Shown here: positions 9,878-18,517 of the stretch, in pieces
How the letters are laid out: every line of letters begins with the position of its first letter
Position numbering within the stretch: the stretch's first letter is position 1
NCBI GenBank assembly: GCA_964492065.1
Contig: CAZBHH010000006.1
Coordinates: 1-64,000 of the forward strand
DNA from: JADKAC01 sp964492065
Lineage (GTDB): Bacteria; Bacteroidota; Bacteroidia; Chitinophagales; BACL12
DNA: 64,000 nt
Reading direction: 5' to 3'
Made by a program: the position numbers and the translations under genes
The notes under the pieces: generated by a model
What the model was told of the DNA's origin: nothing
What the model saw: the letters and a program-made list of their open reading frames with translations, nothing else
Database searches by the model: none

Positions 9878-9906
9878 AAAGCTCCGGAACAGGCCGGAGC
9901 TTTTTA
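9878..9906. terminator. Bidirectional intrinsic terminator
   Basis: Stem GCTCCGG/CCGGAGC with a 6-nt loop, flanked by AAAAA and TTTTT, so it has a T-run on both strands. It separates the amidohydrolase pair (plus) from the convergent exbD gene (minus). Confidence 0.85.
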
Positions 9907-9922
9907 ATACGTTACTGAATGG

Positions 9923-10393
9923 TTATTTTTTCTCGATGCGCCCGGTGGTGATATAGGTAATCTTCAATGCATTTGCCTTGCGCAGTTCTGTTTTTAAATC
10001 CGTTAAAATACCCAGGTTAACATCCTTGTCCACTTTCAGCGCCATAATAATTTTCGCACGGTTTTCCGCCGGCATCTTTTGTTTTTCTGTTTCAACAAAA
10101 GTGGAAATATCCGCAATATCCGCAAACTGGTCATTCAACTGGATGCGGGGAGAAGTTCCCAACTCCTTTTGATATCTCTTTTCGGGAGCACCCACATAAA
10201 TATAGCTGAGCAAATCTTTCTTCTCCAGTTTCTCCATCTCTGTTGCCTCCGGCAGCGATTGCTTTACCTTCACTTCCGTTTCACGTAAGCGAGTAGCCAC
10301 CATAAAGAAAAACAACAGGATAAATACAATATCCGGCAGTGATGCCGTACTGATGGCGGGTGCTTGTTTTGGTTTCTTTACAAACTGAGGCAT
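9923..10393 (-). CDS. ExbD/TolR family biopolymer transport protein
   Basis: A 156-residue inner-membrane protein with a short basic N-terminus, one transmembrane helix at about residues 20-36 (PDIVFILLFFFMVATRL) and a periplasmic domain. D21 is in the position of the conserved proton-carrying aspartate of ExbD/TolR. In the family it works with ExbB to harness the proton-motive force for TonB-type outer-membrane transport or for related motors. It is the last gene of the exbB - small gene - exbD - exbD cluster and lies 6 bp after the second exbD. Confidence 0.9.
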   Translation of the reverse strand: MPQFVKKPKQAPAISTASLPDIVFILLFFFMVATRLRETEVKVKQSLPEATEMEKLEKKDLLSYIYVGAPEKRYQKELGTSPRIQLNDQFADIADISTFVETEKQKMPAENRAKIIMALKVDKDVNLGILTDLKTELRKANALKITYITTGRIEKK

Positions 10394-10399
10394 ATACTT

Positions 10400-10954
10400 T
10401 TATTTTTTTACCGCTCCGAACTCCGTGGGTTCAGCTTCAGAAATGCGGATAGGATACATGGTTTTTATTTCTTCAATCTCTAACGTGTCCGTCAAATCGC
10501 TCATCACTTTGCCAAACTTTTTCCTGGATGCTTCGTCTCTCAATTCGGCATAGGCGCCCCGCAGCTCATTATACACATTGATATACATATCGTAGGACGT
10601 GCCTCTGTCGCCCTTAAATGAGACAATAGCCTCTAAAGGGCTGTCGGACATCGACGGATCGGCGCCGTTATTATTGATAAAACGTTTGGTAAACGCACGC
10701 AACTGGGTCACTTCCATTAATTCCTCCTCCACCAGCAACTGATCTCTGGAATTGACATTGACGGCAAGCGTATTTCTGTCATTGGACTCCACCGGCGGCG
10801 GCGGCACATCCGTATAGGGTGGCAGCGTCACGTTAATACCCTCGTCAATACTGATTTCCGTTGTCACCAGGAAAAATATCAGCAACAGGAATGCAATATC
10901 TGCCATGGAACTGGCATTTACTTCCGGAGCAACCTTTTTCTTTTTCTTCGGCAT
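10400..10954 (-). CDS. ExbD/TolR family biopolymer transport protein
   Basis: A 184-residue ExbD paralogue: lysine-rich start (MPKKKKK), a transmembrane helix at about 19-36 (ADIAFLLLIFFLVTTEI) with D19 as the likely proton-relay aspartate, and a periplasmic domain longer than that of the neighbouring ExbD. Two different ExbD proteins downstream of one ExbB suggest a mixed ExbD dimer in the channel pore, as reported for related Bacteroidota clusters; this is inference. Confidence 0.9.
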   Translation of the reverse strand: MPKKKKKVAPEVNASSMADIAFLLLIFFLVTTEISIDEGINVTLPPYTDVPPPPVESNDRNTLAVNVNSRDQLLVEEELMEVTQLRAFTKRFINNNGADPSMSDSPLEAIVSFKGDRGTSYDMYINVYNELRGAYAELRDEASRKKFGKVMSDLTDTLEIEEIKTMYPIRISEAEPTEFGAVKK

Positions 10955-10962
10955 AACTCTGT

Positions 10963-11283
10963 TTATTTAAATGCATCGACGATAGCGGTGCCAATAGCAG
11001 CAATAACGGCAATCACTATCAGCACTGCCATGGTAATAATTCCGGCGGTGACAAACTTCACGACACCACCGCTCAATTCGATTGCAGCGGGATTCGATTC
11101 AGAAGCCATTGCAAAAGATATGAAATATATAACCAGTATTGCGCCCACACCGATCAATAATTTCAAAGAGCCTTTGATATTTTGAAAAATGCCGGCCAAT
11201 AATGACACTATGAATAATACTGTACATATAATTAAAAGAACAATGCTTGCGGGCAGTACAATATTTGTGATAAAACTTTCCAT
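10963..11283 (-). CDS. Small membrane protein of the exbB-exbD cluster
   Basis: A 106-residue hydrophobic protein with three predicted transmembrane segments (about 10-32, 40-60 and 77-100). I recognise no domain. It sits between exbB and the first exbD, with gaps of 18 and 8 bp, so it is surely cotranscribed and probably a subunit or assembly factor of this proton-driven complex. Confidence 0.75.
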   Translation of the reverse strand: MESFITNIVLPASIVLLIICTVLFIVSLLAGIFQNIKGSLKLLIGVGAILVIYFISFAMASESNPAAIELSGGVVKFVTAGIITMAVLIVIAVIAAIGTAIVDAFK

Positions 11284-11301
11284 TGGTAACTATTTTATTG
11301 T

Positions 11302-12033
11302 TCAGGCAATCTTATTCTTCACTAACAGGTCGATGAAAGAGATGGAACCATCTTCCATTTTATTTACTATACTTTCGATTTTGGCGGCGATAAAGTTGTA
11401 GAATACTTGCAATACCATAGCGGCAATCAGTCCGAATACGGTAGTCAACAAAGCCACTTTGATACCACCGGCCACGATGGTTGCCGAAATCGCACCGGCA
11501 TTGGCGATATCGTCGAAGGCCTGCACCATTCCGATAACCGTTCCGAAGAATCCAAGCATCGGCGCAAGCGCAATAAACAGCGATATCCAGGACATCCCCT
11601 TCTCCAATTGCCCCATTTGCACCGAGCCATAGGAAGACACCGTTTTCTCAACGATATCAATTCCCTCGTCGGTACGGGTGAGCCCCTGGTACATGATCGA
11701 AGCGATAGGTCCACGTGTTGACTTGCATATGCTTTTTGCCTTCTCCACATCCTTGGCTGAGAGCGCCTTTTCTACATTGGTCAGCAATTTCTCAGCATTG
11801 ATATCGGCAAGGCTCAGTGTAATGATGCGTTCAATACAGAATGCGAGCCCGAGAATAAAACATACCAGAATGGTAGTCATAAACGCCCATCCCCCTTCAA
11901 TAAAGTAACGTTTCATGAGCGTGATACCCCCTTCACTGGCTACCGCTTCTTCGGCGGCATCCTGGGCCATTAATACACCGGGGAGGATAACAAAAACCCC
12001 CAGCAGAACAATAATTCCAATCAACTTTTTCAT
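11302..12033 (-). CDS. exbB: MotA/TolQ/ExbB proton channel family protein
   Basis: A 243-residue polytopic membrane protein. An N-terminal hydrophobic segment ending in LMAQD looks like a signal peptide or first helix; another lies at about 50-68 (WAFMTTILVCFILGLAFCIERII). The family core LAPMLGFFGTVIGMVQAF is at about 157-174, followed by a final helix near 185-210. With ExbD it forms the proton-conducting motor of TonB systems. No tonB is next to it, so the energised partner is elsewhere in the genome. First gene of the four-gene cluster. Confidence 0.92.
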   Translation of the reverse strand: MKKLIGIIVLLGVFVILPGVLMAQDAAEEAVASEGGITLMKRYFIEGGWAFMTTILVCFILGLAFCIERIITLSLADINAEKLLTNVEKALSAKDVEKAKSICKSTRGPIASIMYQGLTRTDEGIDIVEKTVSSYGSVQMGQLEKGMSWISLFIALAPMLGFFGTVIGMVQAFDDIANAGAISATIVAGGIKVALLTTVFGLIAAMVLQVFYNFIAAKIESIVNKMEDGSISFIDLLVKNKIA

Positions 12034-12148
12034 AAAGTGAAATTTGTTTTTATTAGATATTTTAAAGATTGAGACACAAATAAAGCAATTTTAAACGGGT
12101 ACAGGAAATTGTAACTTAAATTTTAAAAAAAAATAAATGCCCATTCTG

Positions 12149-12236
12149 CGGAGAGAGAGGGATTCGAACCCTCGATACCCTTTAGAGGTATACACACTTT
12201 CCAGGCGTGCTCCTTCAACCACTCGGACATCTCTCC
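12149..12236 (-). tRNA. tRNA-Ser (anticodon GGA)
   Basis: An 88-nt cloverleaf on the minus strand. Acceptor stem GGAGAGA/TCTCTCC with discriminator G, anticodon GGA in loop CTGGAAA, a long variable arm typical of serine tRNA, and a GGTTCGAATCC T-arm. CCA is not encoded. Confidence 0.95.
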
Positions 12237-12298
12237 ATTAAAAGGGAAGCAAAGTTTTAAAATAATACCGATAACGCCAAACACGAGGCAGCAGGCGC

Positions 12299-13081
12299 TC
12301 ATTCCCGGAAGGCGCCATATTGGAATACGGCGTCGGCATTCTTAGTCGTAGTTTCGGCAATTACCTCCAATGGCAGCCCCAATACTTCTGACAGTTTTAT
12401 TGCCACCAAGCGGATATAGGCCGGTTCATTGCGTTTACCGCGATGCGGGGCAGGCGCAAGGTAGGGCGCATCGGTCTCCAATACGATGGATTTTAAGTGA
12501 AAATTTGACAAAATCCTGTCAAGACCGCCATTCTTAAATGTTAACACACCTCCAATGCCAATCATCAGTCCTGTAGCAATAGCCCGTTCCAGGTGCGTTG
12601 CACTTGCCGGGAAACAATGAAAAATACCGCTCAGATTTCCATCCTGGTGTTTTTCGACAATTTGTATGCAATCATCAATTGAATTGCGTGAGTGAATGAT
12701 TACCGGCAACTGCAGTTGCTTAGCCCATAGAATCTGTTGCTCGAAGGCGGCGATTTGCTGCTCTTTAAAACTCAGATCCCAGTAGTAGTCCAGTCCCGTT
12801 TCGCCAATGCCGTAATACCGGCTGCCGCCGTTTTGCAGAATCCTTTCCATCTGCCGCAACACCTCTTTATAATCCTCTTTTACGGAACAGGGATGCAAGC
12901 CCATCATCGGAAAACACTTACCCGGGTAGGCTGCCTGCAGTTGCAACATCGGTTGAATGGTATCCAAATCGATATTGGGCATATAGATGCGTTCGACCGC
13001 ACCGGCATTGGCCATTGTCAATTCCCTGTCGGCATCAAATTCCGGCAAATAAATATGTGCGTGGGTATCAATCAAAAGCAT
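12299..13081 (-). CDS. tatD: TatD family metal-dependent hydrolase
   Basis: A 260-residue TIM-barrel DNase/hydrolase of the TatD family. Metal ligands are visible in order: HAH in IDTHAHIYLPEFD near residues 6-8, E in GIGETGLDYY, H in IIHSRN, H in FHCFPAS and D in LETDAPYLAP. Family members are 3'-5' exonucleases acting on DNA or D-tyrosyl-tRNA-like substrates. I start at the ATG at 13081 rather than an upstream one (13162), because IDTHAHI normally follows the start directly. The gene then overlaps the deacetylase gene by 14 bp, which suggests coupling. Confidence 0.92.
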   Translation of the reverse strand: MLLIDTHAHIYLPEFDADRELTMANAGAVERIYMPNIDLDTIQPMLQLQAAYPGKCFPMMGLHPCSVKEDYKEVLRQMERILQNGGSRYYGIGETGLDYYWDLSFKEQQIAAFEQQILWAKQLQLPVIIHSRNSIDDCIQIVEKHQDGNLSGIFHCFPASATHLERAIATGLMIGIGGVLTFKNGGLDRILSNFHLKSIVLETDAPYLAPAPHRGKRNEPAYIRLVAIKLSEVLGLPLEVIAETTTKNADAVFQYGAFRE

Positions 13082-13697
13082 GTGCGGAGGTTGGCAGCGA
13101 TTTAAAAATAAATCCATTTTCAGAGAAGTATTGCAATACCCTGGGCAACGCTTCCAACACATTGCCTTTGGCCTTCTCGCTGTCGTGAAACACTACGATA
13201 CTTCCGGGTTGCGCATGTTGAATTACGTTGTTTGTACAGCTAAGCGGCGTTTGACCCGGGTCAAAATCGCCGCTCAACACATCCCACATGATTATCCGGT
13301 ACCGGTTGCGCAACTGCCGTATCTGGCCGATCCCCAATCGACCGTAAGGCGGACGGAATAAGGCGGAAGAGACAAGGGAATTGCAGTCGTTTACATTTTC
13401 GATGTATTCGGAATCGCTTGTCTTCCATCCGTTCAGGTGATTGTACGTATGATTGCCCACTGCATGGTTTTCATGTATAATCCTGTTAAAAATTCCGGGG
13501 TGTTTTTTCACATTCTCGCCGATACAAAAAAATGTGGAGGGGGCATTGTATTGGGTCAGTATATCGAGCACACATTCCGTCACACCGGGAATGGGACCAT
13601 CGTCGAAAGTCAGGTAAATATCCCTCTCGCCGGGCATATCCCATATGAGGCCGGGATAAATCGCTTTTACAAACCAGGGTGTTTTAATCCAATACAT
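13068..13697 (-). CDS. Polysaccharide deacetylase family protein
   Basis: A 209-residue NodB-homology protein. The motifs are TFDDGP (catalytic base D and metal D) near residue 34 and HAVGNHTYNH (HxxxH-type metal ligands) near residue 83; RPPYGR is also present. The family removes acetyl groups from chitin, peptidoglycan or other N-acetylated sugars. There is no signal peptide; a weak N-terminal segment (WFVKAIYPGLIW) may associate with the membrane. I prefer the ATG at 13697 over a TTG four codons earlier. Confidence 0.88.
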   Translation of the reverse strand: MYWIKTPWFVKAIYPGLIWDMPGERDIYLTFDDGPIPGVTECVLDILTQYNAPSTFFCIGENVKKHPGIFNRIIHENHAVGNHTYNHLNGWKTSDSEYIENVNDCNSLVSSALFRPPYGRLGIGQIRQLRNRYRIIMWDVLSGDFDPGQTPLSCTNNVIQHAQPGSIVVFHDSEKAKGNVLEALPRVLQYFSENGFIFKSLPTSAHAFD

Positions 13698-13763
13698 GGC
13701 GGGAAACAATAATACTCAATTTTTATTCAATGCGATTTGTAAGACTGCTTGTGAGCGATGTTT

Positions 13764-13771
13764 TACCTTTG
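13764..13771 (+). promoter_or_regulatory. TAnnTTTG -7 element 4 nt before gltX start
   Basis: TACCTTTG ends 4 nt before the GTG at 13776. In Bacteroidota the transcript starts a few bases after this element, so the mRNA would begin at or next to the start codon. Confidence 0.6.
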
Positions 13772-13775
13772 CCGT

Positions 13776-15317
13776 GTGAATACGGAAAAGCAAGTAAGGC
13801 TGCGATATGCCCCCAGCCCGACGGGCCCGCAGCATATAGGCGGCATCAGAACGGCGCTGTTCAATTATTTAATTGTAAAAAAAAATAACGGCACCTTAAT
13901 ACTGCGCAGTGAGGATACCGATCAAAGCCGCTTTGTGCCCGGCGCCGAGGAATACATCATCCGCAGTTGCCAATGGGCGGGAATCACCTTTGACGAAGGG
14001 GTGCATATCGGCGGGCCTTTTGCGCCTTACCGCCAGAGCGAGCGCAAGCATCTGTACCGGCAATACGCCGAGCAATTAATAGCAAGCGGCAATGCCTATT
14101 ACGCCTTTGACACGCCCGAAGAACTGGAAGCGATGCGCAAGCGCATTTCCGAGCAGGGCAATCCCTCCCCCGCTTATGACCATATTACCCGCCAGTACAT
14201 GAAAAATTCTCTCACCCTCTCCCACGACGAGGTAACGGAGCGGCTGGAAAATAATACGCCCTATGTCATTCGCATCGCCATGCCCCGCAATGAAGAAATA
14301 AAATTCCACGACCTGATCCGCGGCTGGGTAATTTTTAATTCCAACCAACTCGACGACAAGGTGCTGTATAAAAGCGATGGCATGCCGACCTACCACCTGG
14401 CAAATGTGGTGGACGACTACCTGATGCAGATTTCCCATGTGGTGCGGGGCGAAGAATGGCTGCCGAGTGCACCGACGCATGTTATGCTTTACCGCTACCT
14501 GGGATGGGAGGAACACATGCCGCAATTTGCGCATTTGCCCCTGGTGCTCAAACCGGAAGGTAACGGGAAATTGAGCAAGCGGGACGGCGACAGGCTCGGA
14601 TTCCCGATCTACACTCTGAATTGGGAAAACCCGCTGACGGGTGAAACAATTTCCGGCCTGGCAGAGCGAGGCTTTTTGCCCGAGGCCTACATGAATTTTC
14701 TCGCCATGTTAGGATGGCATCCCGGAGGCGACAGGGAAGTGTTCTCGCCCGCCGAATTAATCGAGGCATTCTCGTTGGACAGGGTGGGGAAAAGCGGCGC
14801 ACGCTTCGATCCCGAAAAGGCAAAATGGATTAACCAGCAACACATTAAAATGATGGACGGCGAGTCGCTCGCCGGCCTACTGCAACCCACCCTTAACTTA
14901 CACGGGGTGGTCGCCGACAAGACATATGTAGCCGCCGTTTGCGAATTAATGAAAGAGCGGGCTGTTTTTATTCCCGACCTCTACGAACAGGGCACCTACT
15001 TCTTTAAAGACCCCGAAACCGGTGACGAAACCATCATCCGAAAAAAATGGAAAAAAGAAAAATCAAAAATTTTTGATTCTCTTGCTGATTTACTTGAAAA
15101 TACCAATAATTTTACAGTGGAAAACCTGGAAAATACAGTTAAACAATTTATGGCCGAAAACCAAATATCCACCGGTGAAGTAATGCCGGTTTTGCGCCTG
15201 GCAATGGCAGGGGGATTACAAGGCCCGCCGGTTTTCAATATGATGCATGTATTGGGAAAAAATATTTCTGTTAACCGATTGCGCAATGCAATTAAAAAAT
15301 TTAATACCTTACACTAA
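13776..15317 (+). CDS. gltX: Glutamyl-tRNA synthetase
   Basis: A class I aminoacyl-tRNA synthetase of 513 residues that charges tRNA-Glu. The HIGH-type signature is HIGG (residues 20-23, after APSPTGPQ) and the KMSKS-type signature is KLSKRDGDR; SEDTDQSRF is also typical. An upstream ATG at 13758 exists, but it lies before the promoter element; the GTG at 13776, which gives MNTEKQVRLRYAPSPTG, is the likely start. The C-terminal anticodon-binding part is present (ISVNRLRNAI), so the gene is complete. It is followed 13 bp later by the aspartate-rich protein gene. Confidence 0.95.
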   Translation: MNTEKQVRLRYAPSPTGPQHIGGIRTALFNYLIVKKNNGTLILRSEDTDQSRFVPGAEEYIIRSCQWAGITFDEGVHIGGPFAPYRQSERKHLYRQYAEQLIASGNAYYAFDTPEELEAMRKRISEQGNPSPAYDHITRQYMKNSLTLSHDEVTERLENNTPYVIRIAMPRNEEIKFHDLIRGWVIFNSNQLDDKVLYKSDGMPTYHLANVVDDYLMQISHVVRGEEWLPSAPTHVMLYRYLGWEEHMPQFAHLPLVLKPEGNGKLSKRDGDRLGFPIYTLNWENPLTGETISGLAERGFLPEAYMNFLAMLGWHPGGDREVFSPAELIEAFSLDRVGKSGARFDPEKAKWINQQHIKMMDGESLAGLLQPTLNLHGVVADKTYVAAVCELMKERAVFIPDLYEQGTYFFKDPETGDETIIRKKWKKEKSKIFDSLADLLENTNNFTVENLENTVKQFMAENQISTGEVMPVLRLAMAGGLQGPPVFNMMHVLGKNISVNRLRNAIKKFNTLH

Positions 15318-15330
15318 AAATTAAACTCTT

Positions 15331-15780
15331 ATGCCGAAGAAGAAACCAATGAGCGGTAAACCGGAAGTCCACAAAGAACTGGAAGGATTTGAAGTGGGCA
15401 TTAATGAATTTGGAGAAATTACTTCCAATATGTCTATTGATAGAATCAACAAATTCCTCAATAGCCATGTGGACGACAAAAAATTTCGTGAACTGGACAG
15501 CATACCGTACGCAAAAAAAGGCGATGATGAGGACTTCGACGACGATGATGATTTTGACGACGACGACGATGACTTTTCCGATTTTGACGACGACGACGAT
15601 TCCGGATTTGATGAGGATATGGAAGATATGGAAGACCTCGTAAACAATAAGGGCAAAAGAAAAGGCAATGACGATGATGACGATGACCTGTTGCAGGGCG
15701 ATCTCAACGAAGAAGAATTTTTAGATGAATACGCCGACGACTTCAGCGAGGAAGACGACTATAATTTCGACGATAACTAA
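15331..15780 (+). CDS. Aspartate-rich acidic protein, unknown function
   Basis: A 149-residue protein. The first ~65 residues look like a folded, mixed-charge segment (VGINEFGEITSNMSIDRIN). Residues ~65-100 and 115-149 are almost only D, E and F (runs of up to six aspartates), so the tail is strongly acidic and probably disordered. I do not recognise a family with confidence. It lies 13 bp downstream of gltX on the same strand and ends before a good terminator, so the two are likely cotranscribed. Acidic tails of this kind can bind basic proteins, RNA-binding factors or cations; that is only inference. Confidence 0.8.
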   Translation: MPKKKPMSGKPEVHKELEGFEVGINEFGEITSNMSIDRINKFLNSHVDDKKFRELDSIPYAKKGDDEDFDDDDDFDDDDDDFSDFDDDDDSGFDEDMEDMEDLVNNKGKRKGNDDDDDDLLQGDLNEEEFLDEYADDFSEEDDYNFDDN

Positions 15781-15802
15781 ATATACGAGGTCAAATAAAG
15801 AT

Positions 15803-15832
15803 AAACCGCAATTTTCATTGCGGTTTTTTTTA
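15803..15832 (+). terminator. Intrinsic terminator of the gltX transcript
   Basis: Stem AAACCGCAA/TTGCGGTTT with a 5-nt loop followed by a T-run. It lies 22 nt after the stop of the aspartate-rich gene. The next 160 bases, up to 15993, hold nothing I can identify. Confidence 0.85.
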
Positions 15833-15993
15833 TTGAATAGTGCAATGCCCTATGCGATTCGATGTATATTGCATTGCGCATTGATCAACGGGTAAGAATC
15901 GGCAATCGATACGCCTGCTAACCTGCCGTACAACTGACATGTTGAAGCTACTTCGCAAATTAAATATACACTTCGTGTAAACCGCATAATGCA

Positions 15994-16698
15994 TTAAAAG
16001 TGCAGGTAAAAATCCCGGGTGAGTTTTCTGTACTCCTCAGAATAGGAATTGGGTACATTCCCGGCAATTATGAGACTTTCTTCACGCAGGGGCGCAGGTT
16101 GTTTTTTAAATTCGAGCAGTATGCGTATCGGCGGTTTAACCGCCCTGGAATACACGGTAGTTTTGCGTGAACAAAACAATGTATTCAACAAAGCCAGGCC
16201 GGTAAAATCCGCAGCGGTGGCAGCGGGCAGAATAACCGCCAGTTTTCCATCCGCTGCAAGTAATTGTTTTGATGAGTGAATCAATAAAGCGGGATCGAGA
16301 TTTTCAGCTACCCGTGCACGGCGCCTGCCTGTATCGGCAACGGGGAACCCCCTGCTGAAAAACGGCGGGTTGCAGATAATCAAATCATACGCTGTTTTGC
16401 AATTCAAACAGTACCGTCGCAGGTCCGTATGCATAATATGTATGCGATTGTTCCAGGGCGACAGCATTGCATTATCCCTTGCCTGTTCAATGGCATGCGC
16501 ATCCAAATCTATAGCGTCAACTTCAACGGTTGCATTGCATTGCGCAATCATCAGCGCTAAAATTCCCGTACCGGTGCCGACATCCAGGGCACGGACAGCA
16601 CGGGCAGTGTCTGCCCAACTGCCGAGCAACACCGCATCCGTGCCCACTTTCATCGCCGCCTTTTCCTGGTGAATGACAAACTGTTTAAATTGAAACAT
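15994..16698 (-). CDS. trmN6: tRNA1(Val) adenine-N6 methyltransferase family protein
   Basis: A 234-residue SAM-dependent methyltransferase. The SAM-binding motif I is ALDVGTGTGILALM and the N6-adenine catalytic motif IV is NPPFF. The N-terminal FQFKQFVIHQEKAAMKVGTDAVLLG is characteristic of the TrmN6/YfiC family, which methylates A37 of tRNA1(Val). I prefer the ATG at 16698 (MFQFKQF) over the one 11 codons earlier, because the conserved block starts there. It is a single gene, transcribed away from the anchor-L gene. Confidence 0.85.
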   Translation of the reverse strand: MFQFKQFVIHQEKAAMKVGTDAVLLGSWADTARAVRALDVGTGTGILALMIAQCNATVEVDAIDLDAHAIEQARDNAMLSPWNNRIHIMHTDLRRYCLNCKTAYDLIICNPPFFSRGFPVADTGRRRARVAENLDPALLIHSSKQLLAADGKLAVILPAATAADFTGLALLNTLFCSRKTTVYSRAVKPPIRILLEFKKQPAPLREESLIIAGNVPNSYSEEYRKLTRDFYLHF

Positions 16699-16851
16699 AC
16701 CAAATGCATGTGCTCTTGAAAACTCCAACAACTCAACCCGGAATTTATCCCCGATTTGTCATATTTTGTAAAATTGCGAATTATATAAATTAAATAAATT
16801 CGTTTCTCAAAATTATTCGCCTTACATTTATTGATTATAAAAATAAAAGCA

Positions 16852-18429
16852 ATGAAAAAATTTTTACTCCTCTCAATGTGTTGTGCAGTGCTTTTTACGG
16901 TAAATGCACAGCTTGTGGTAACGGAAGAACCGAACGATACCACCTTTGTTTATTCACTGGCAGGGCCGGGTGTTACCATTTCCAACCTTTCGAGAATCTG
17001 CGGGGAAACGGGATCCGGCTTCTTCAATGCGTCGGCAGCCTATGTCGGTATCGACGAGGGCATTCTGCTCACTTCGGGAACCATTATCAATGCGCTTGGA
17101 CCTAATGCCAACGGTGCGACTTCCGGTTATGTGGATACCTACGGCGACCCTGACCTTGACGCCTTAATTCCGGGATATGTAACCTACGATGCCTGTGTCA
17201 TCGAATTCGATATGACAGTGGCAGCAGATACAGTGCGCATTTCTTATGTGTTTGGCTCCGAAGAATACCTGGAATATGTGGGCTCTGCTTTCAACGACGT
17301 CTTTGCATTCTGGGTGAGCGGCCCCGGCATCCCCGACCCGGTGAATATTGCAACTATCCCGGGAACTGAGGAGCCGGTTGCCATCAACAACGTCAACGAC
17401 TGGAGTTATCCCGAGTTTTATGTAAATAACGGCGACGGCATGGAAGACCCGTATATGAGCGACAGTATGTATGTGCAATACGACGGGTTGACCACCGTAC
17501 TGCAAGGCAGTATTCCGGTAACTGCGGGAGAGACCTATCACATGAAAATTGCCATTGCCGATGCCGGTGATATGATATTGGATTCGGGTGTATTTCTCGA
17601 AACGGGCAGCCTGGGCAGTCTGCGTATGGGAGTGGCCTATTATGGCGATGGCGAGAGCAATACCGCCGCCGAAGATTGTTCCAACGGGTACATCGAATTT
17701 ACAAATTATGTCCCCAGCGACATGGATTTGGTACTCGACTATTACGTGGGCGGTACGGCTACATTCGGCGAGGACTACGAAACAATTGACAACCAGGTAA
17801 TCATCCCCGCCGCAATGTCCACCGCCACTTTACCGCTGGTACCTATCGAGGATGGAATCTCAGAACCGGATGAAACAGTGATTCTCTATTTGTACAACCC
17901 GCAATCCTTATATGTTTATGACAGCATCATTGTCACTATTAAGGACAAGTTATTCGCCGACTTCAATTATACCACTACCGGCAGCGAAGTTGTCTTTAGC
18001 GATAATTCAGACCCCGCCGTTGAATACAGTTGGGATTTCGGAGACGGCACCGTTTCCACCGGGCCTAATCCCAGCCATGCATATTCGGCAACAGGTACCT
18101 ATAATGTGTGCCTGACAATTACCAACGAGTCGGGTTGTACTACCTCCGTTTGCAAATCCGTTGAAATTGGAACCGTTCAGTCAATAGATGATTTACACAC
18201 GCTCAACTTCCAAGTGTATCCCAATCCGGCTTCCGAATCGGTAACCATTCAAACCGATACTTTCGAAGGCACTATCGCCATTCGCGATATCCGGGGAAGG
18301 CTGGCGCTCACCGCGGCGATTGCAGGCAATACGACAACCGTAGATTGCAGCCAACTGGCGCCGGGTATTTACACCATTACCATAACCGACAGTAACAATA
18401 CGGGTTCCGGTATCCTGGAAATTAAATAA
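16852..18429 (+). CDS. Secreted choice-of-anchor L / PKD protein with T9SS type A tail
   Basis: A 525-residue exported protein with a signal peptide (MKKFLLLSMCCAVLFTVNAQ). The first ~260 residues match the choice-of-anchor L type domain (ISNLSRICGETGSGFFNA, YVFGSEEYLEYV). Then come a Calx-beta-like segment (TATFGEDYETI ... ISEPDETVILYLY), a PKD domain (YSWDFGDGTVS) and a type A T9SS sorting domain (FQVYPNPASESVTIQ ... LAPGIYTITI). It is probably a cell-surface or secreted structural or adhesive protein. The upstream in-frame start at 16831 is rejected, because MKKFLL gives the natural signal peptide. Confidence 0.88.
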   Translation: MKKFLLLSMCCAVLFTVNAQLVVTEEPNDTTFVYSLAGPGVTISNLSRICGETGSGFFNASAAYVGIDEGILLTSGTIINALGPNANGATSGYVDTYGDPDLDALIPGYVTYDACVIEFDMTVAADTVRISYVFGSEEYLEYVGSAFNDVFAFWVSGPGIPDPVNIATIPGTEEPVAINNVNDWSYPEFYVNNGDGMEDPYMSDSMYVQYDGLTTVLQGSIPVTAGETYHMKIAIADAGDMILDSGVFLETGSLGSLRMGVAYYGDGESNTAAEDCSNGYIEFTNYVPSDMDLVLDYYVGGTATFGEDYETIDNQVIIPAAMSTATLPLVPIEDGISEPDETVILYLYNPQSLYVYDSIIVTIKDKLFADFNYTTTGSEVVFSDNSDPAVEYSWDFGDGTVSTGPNPSHAYSATGTYNVCLTITNESGCTTSVCKSVEIGTVQSIDDLHTLNFQVYPNPASESVTIQTDTFEGTIAIRDIRGRLALTAAIAGNTTTVDCSQLAPGIYTITITDSNNTGSGILEIK

Positions 18430-18445
18430 CCGGAAATAACAATTT

Positions 18446-18476
18446 TAAAAAGCGGGTGGCCCCCGCTTTTTTTTTT
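18446..18476 (+). terminator. Intrinsic terminator
   Basis: Stem AAAAGCGGG/CCCGCTTTT with a short loop and a long T-run, just after the anchor-L gene. Confidence 0.85.
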
Positions 18477-18517
18477 TTAATTTTTTTTATTTGCCGAATT
18501 GATGTAATTTGTCAATT

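Noticed and set aside
15520..15770. Low-complexity frame as a mere repeat artefact
   Set aside because: The GAT/GAC codons alternate as in a real coding run, the frame is intact for 149 codons, and a folded N-terminal part precedes it; kept as a gene.
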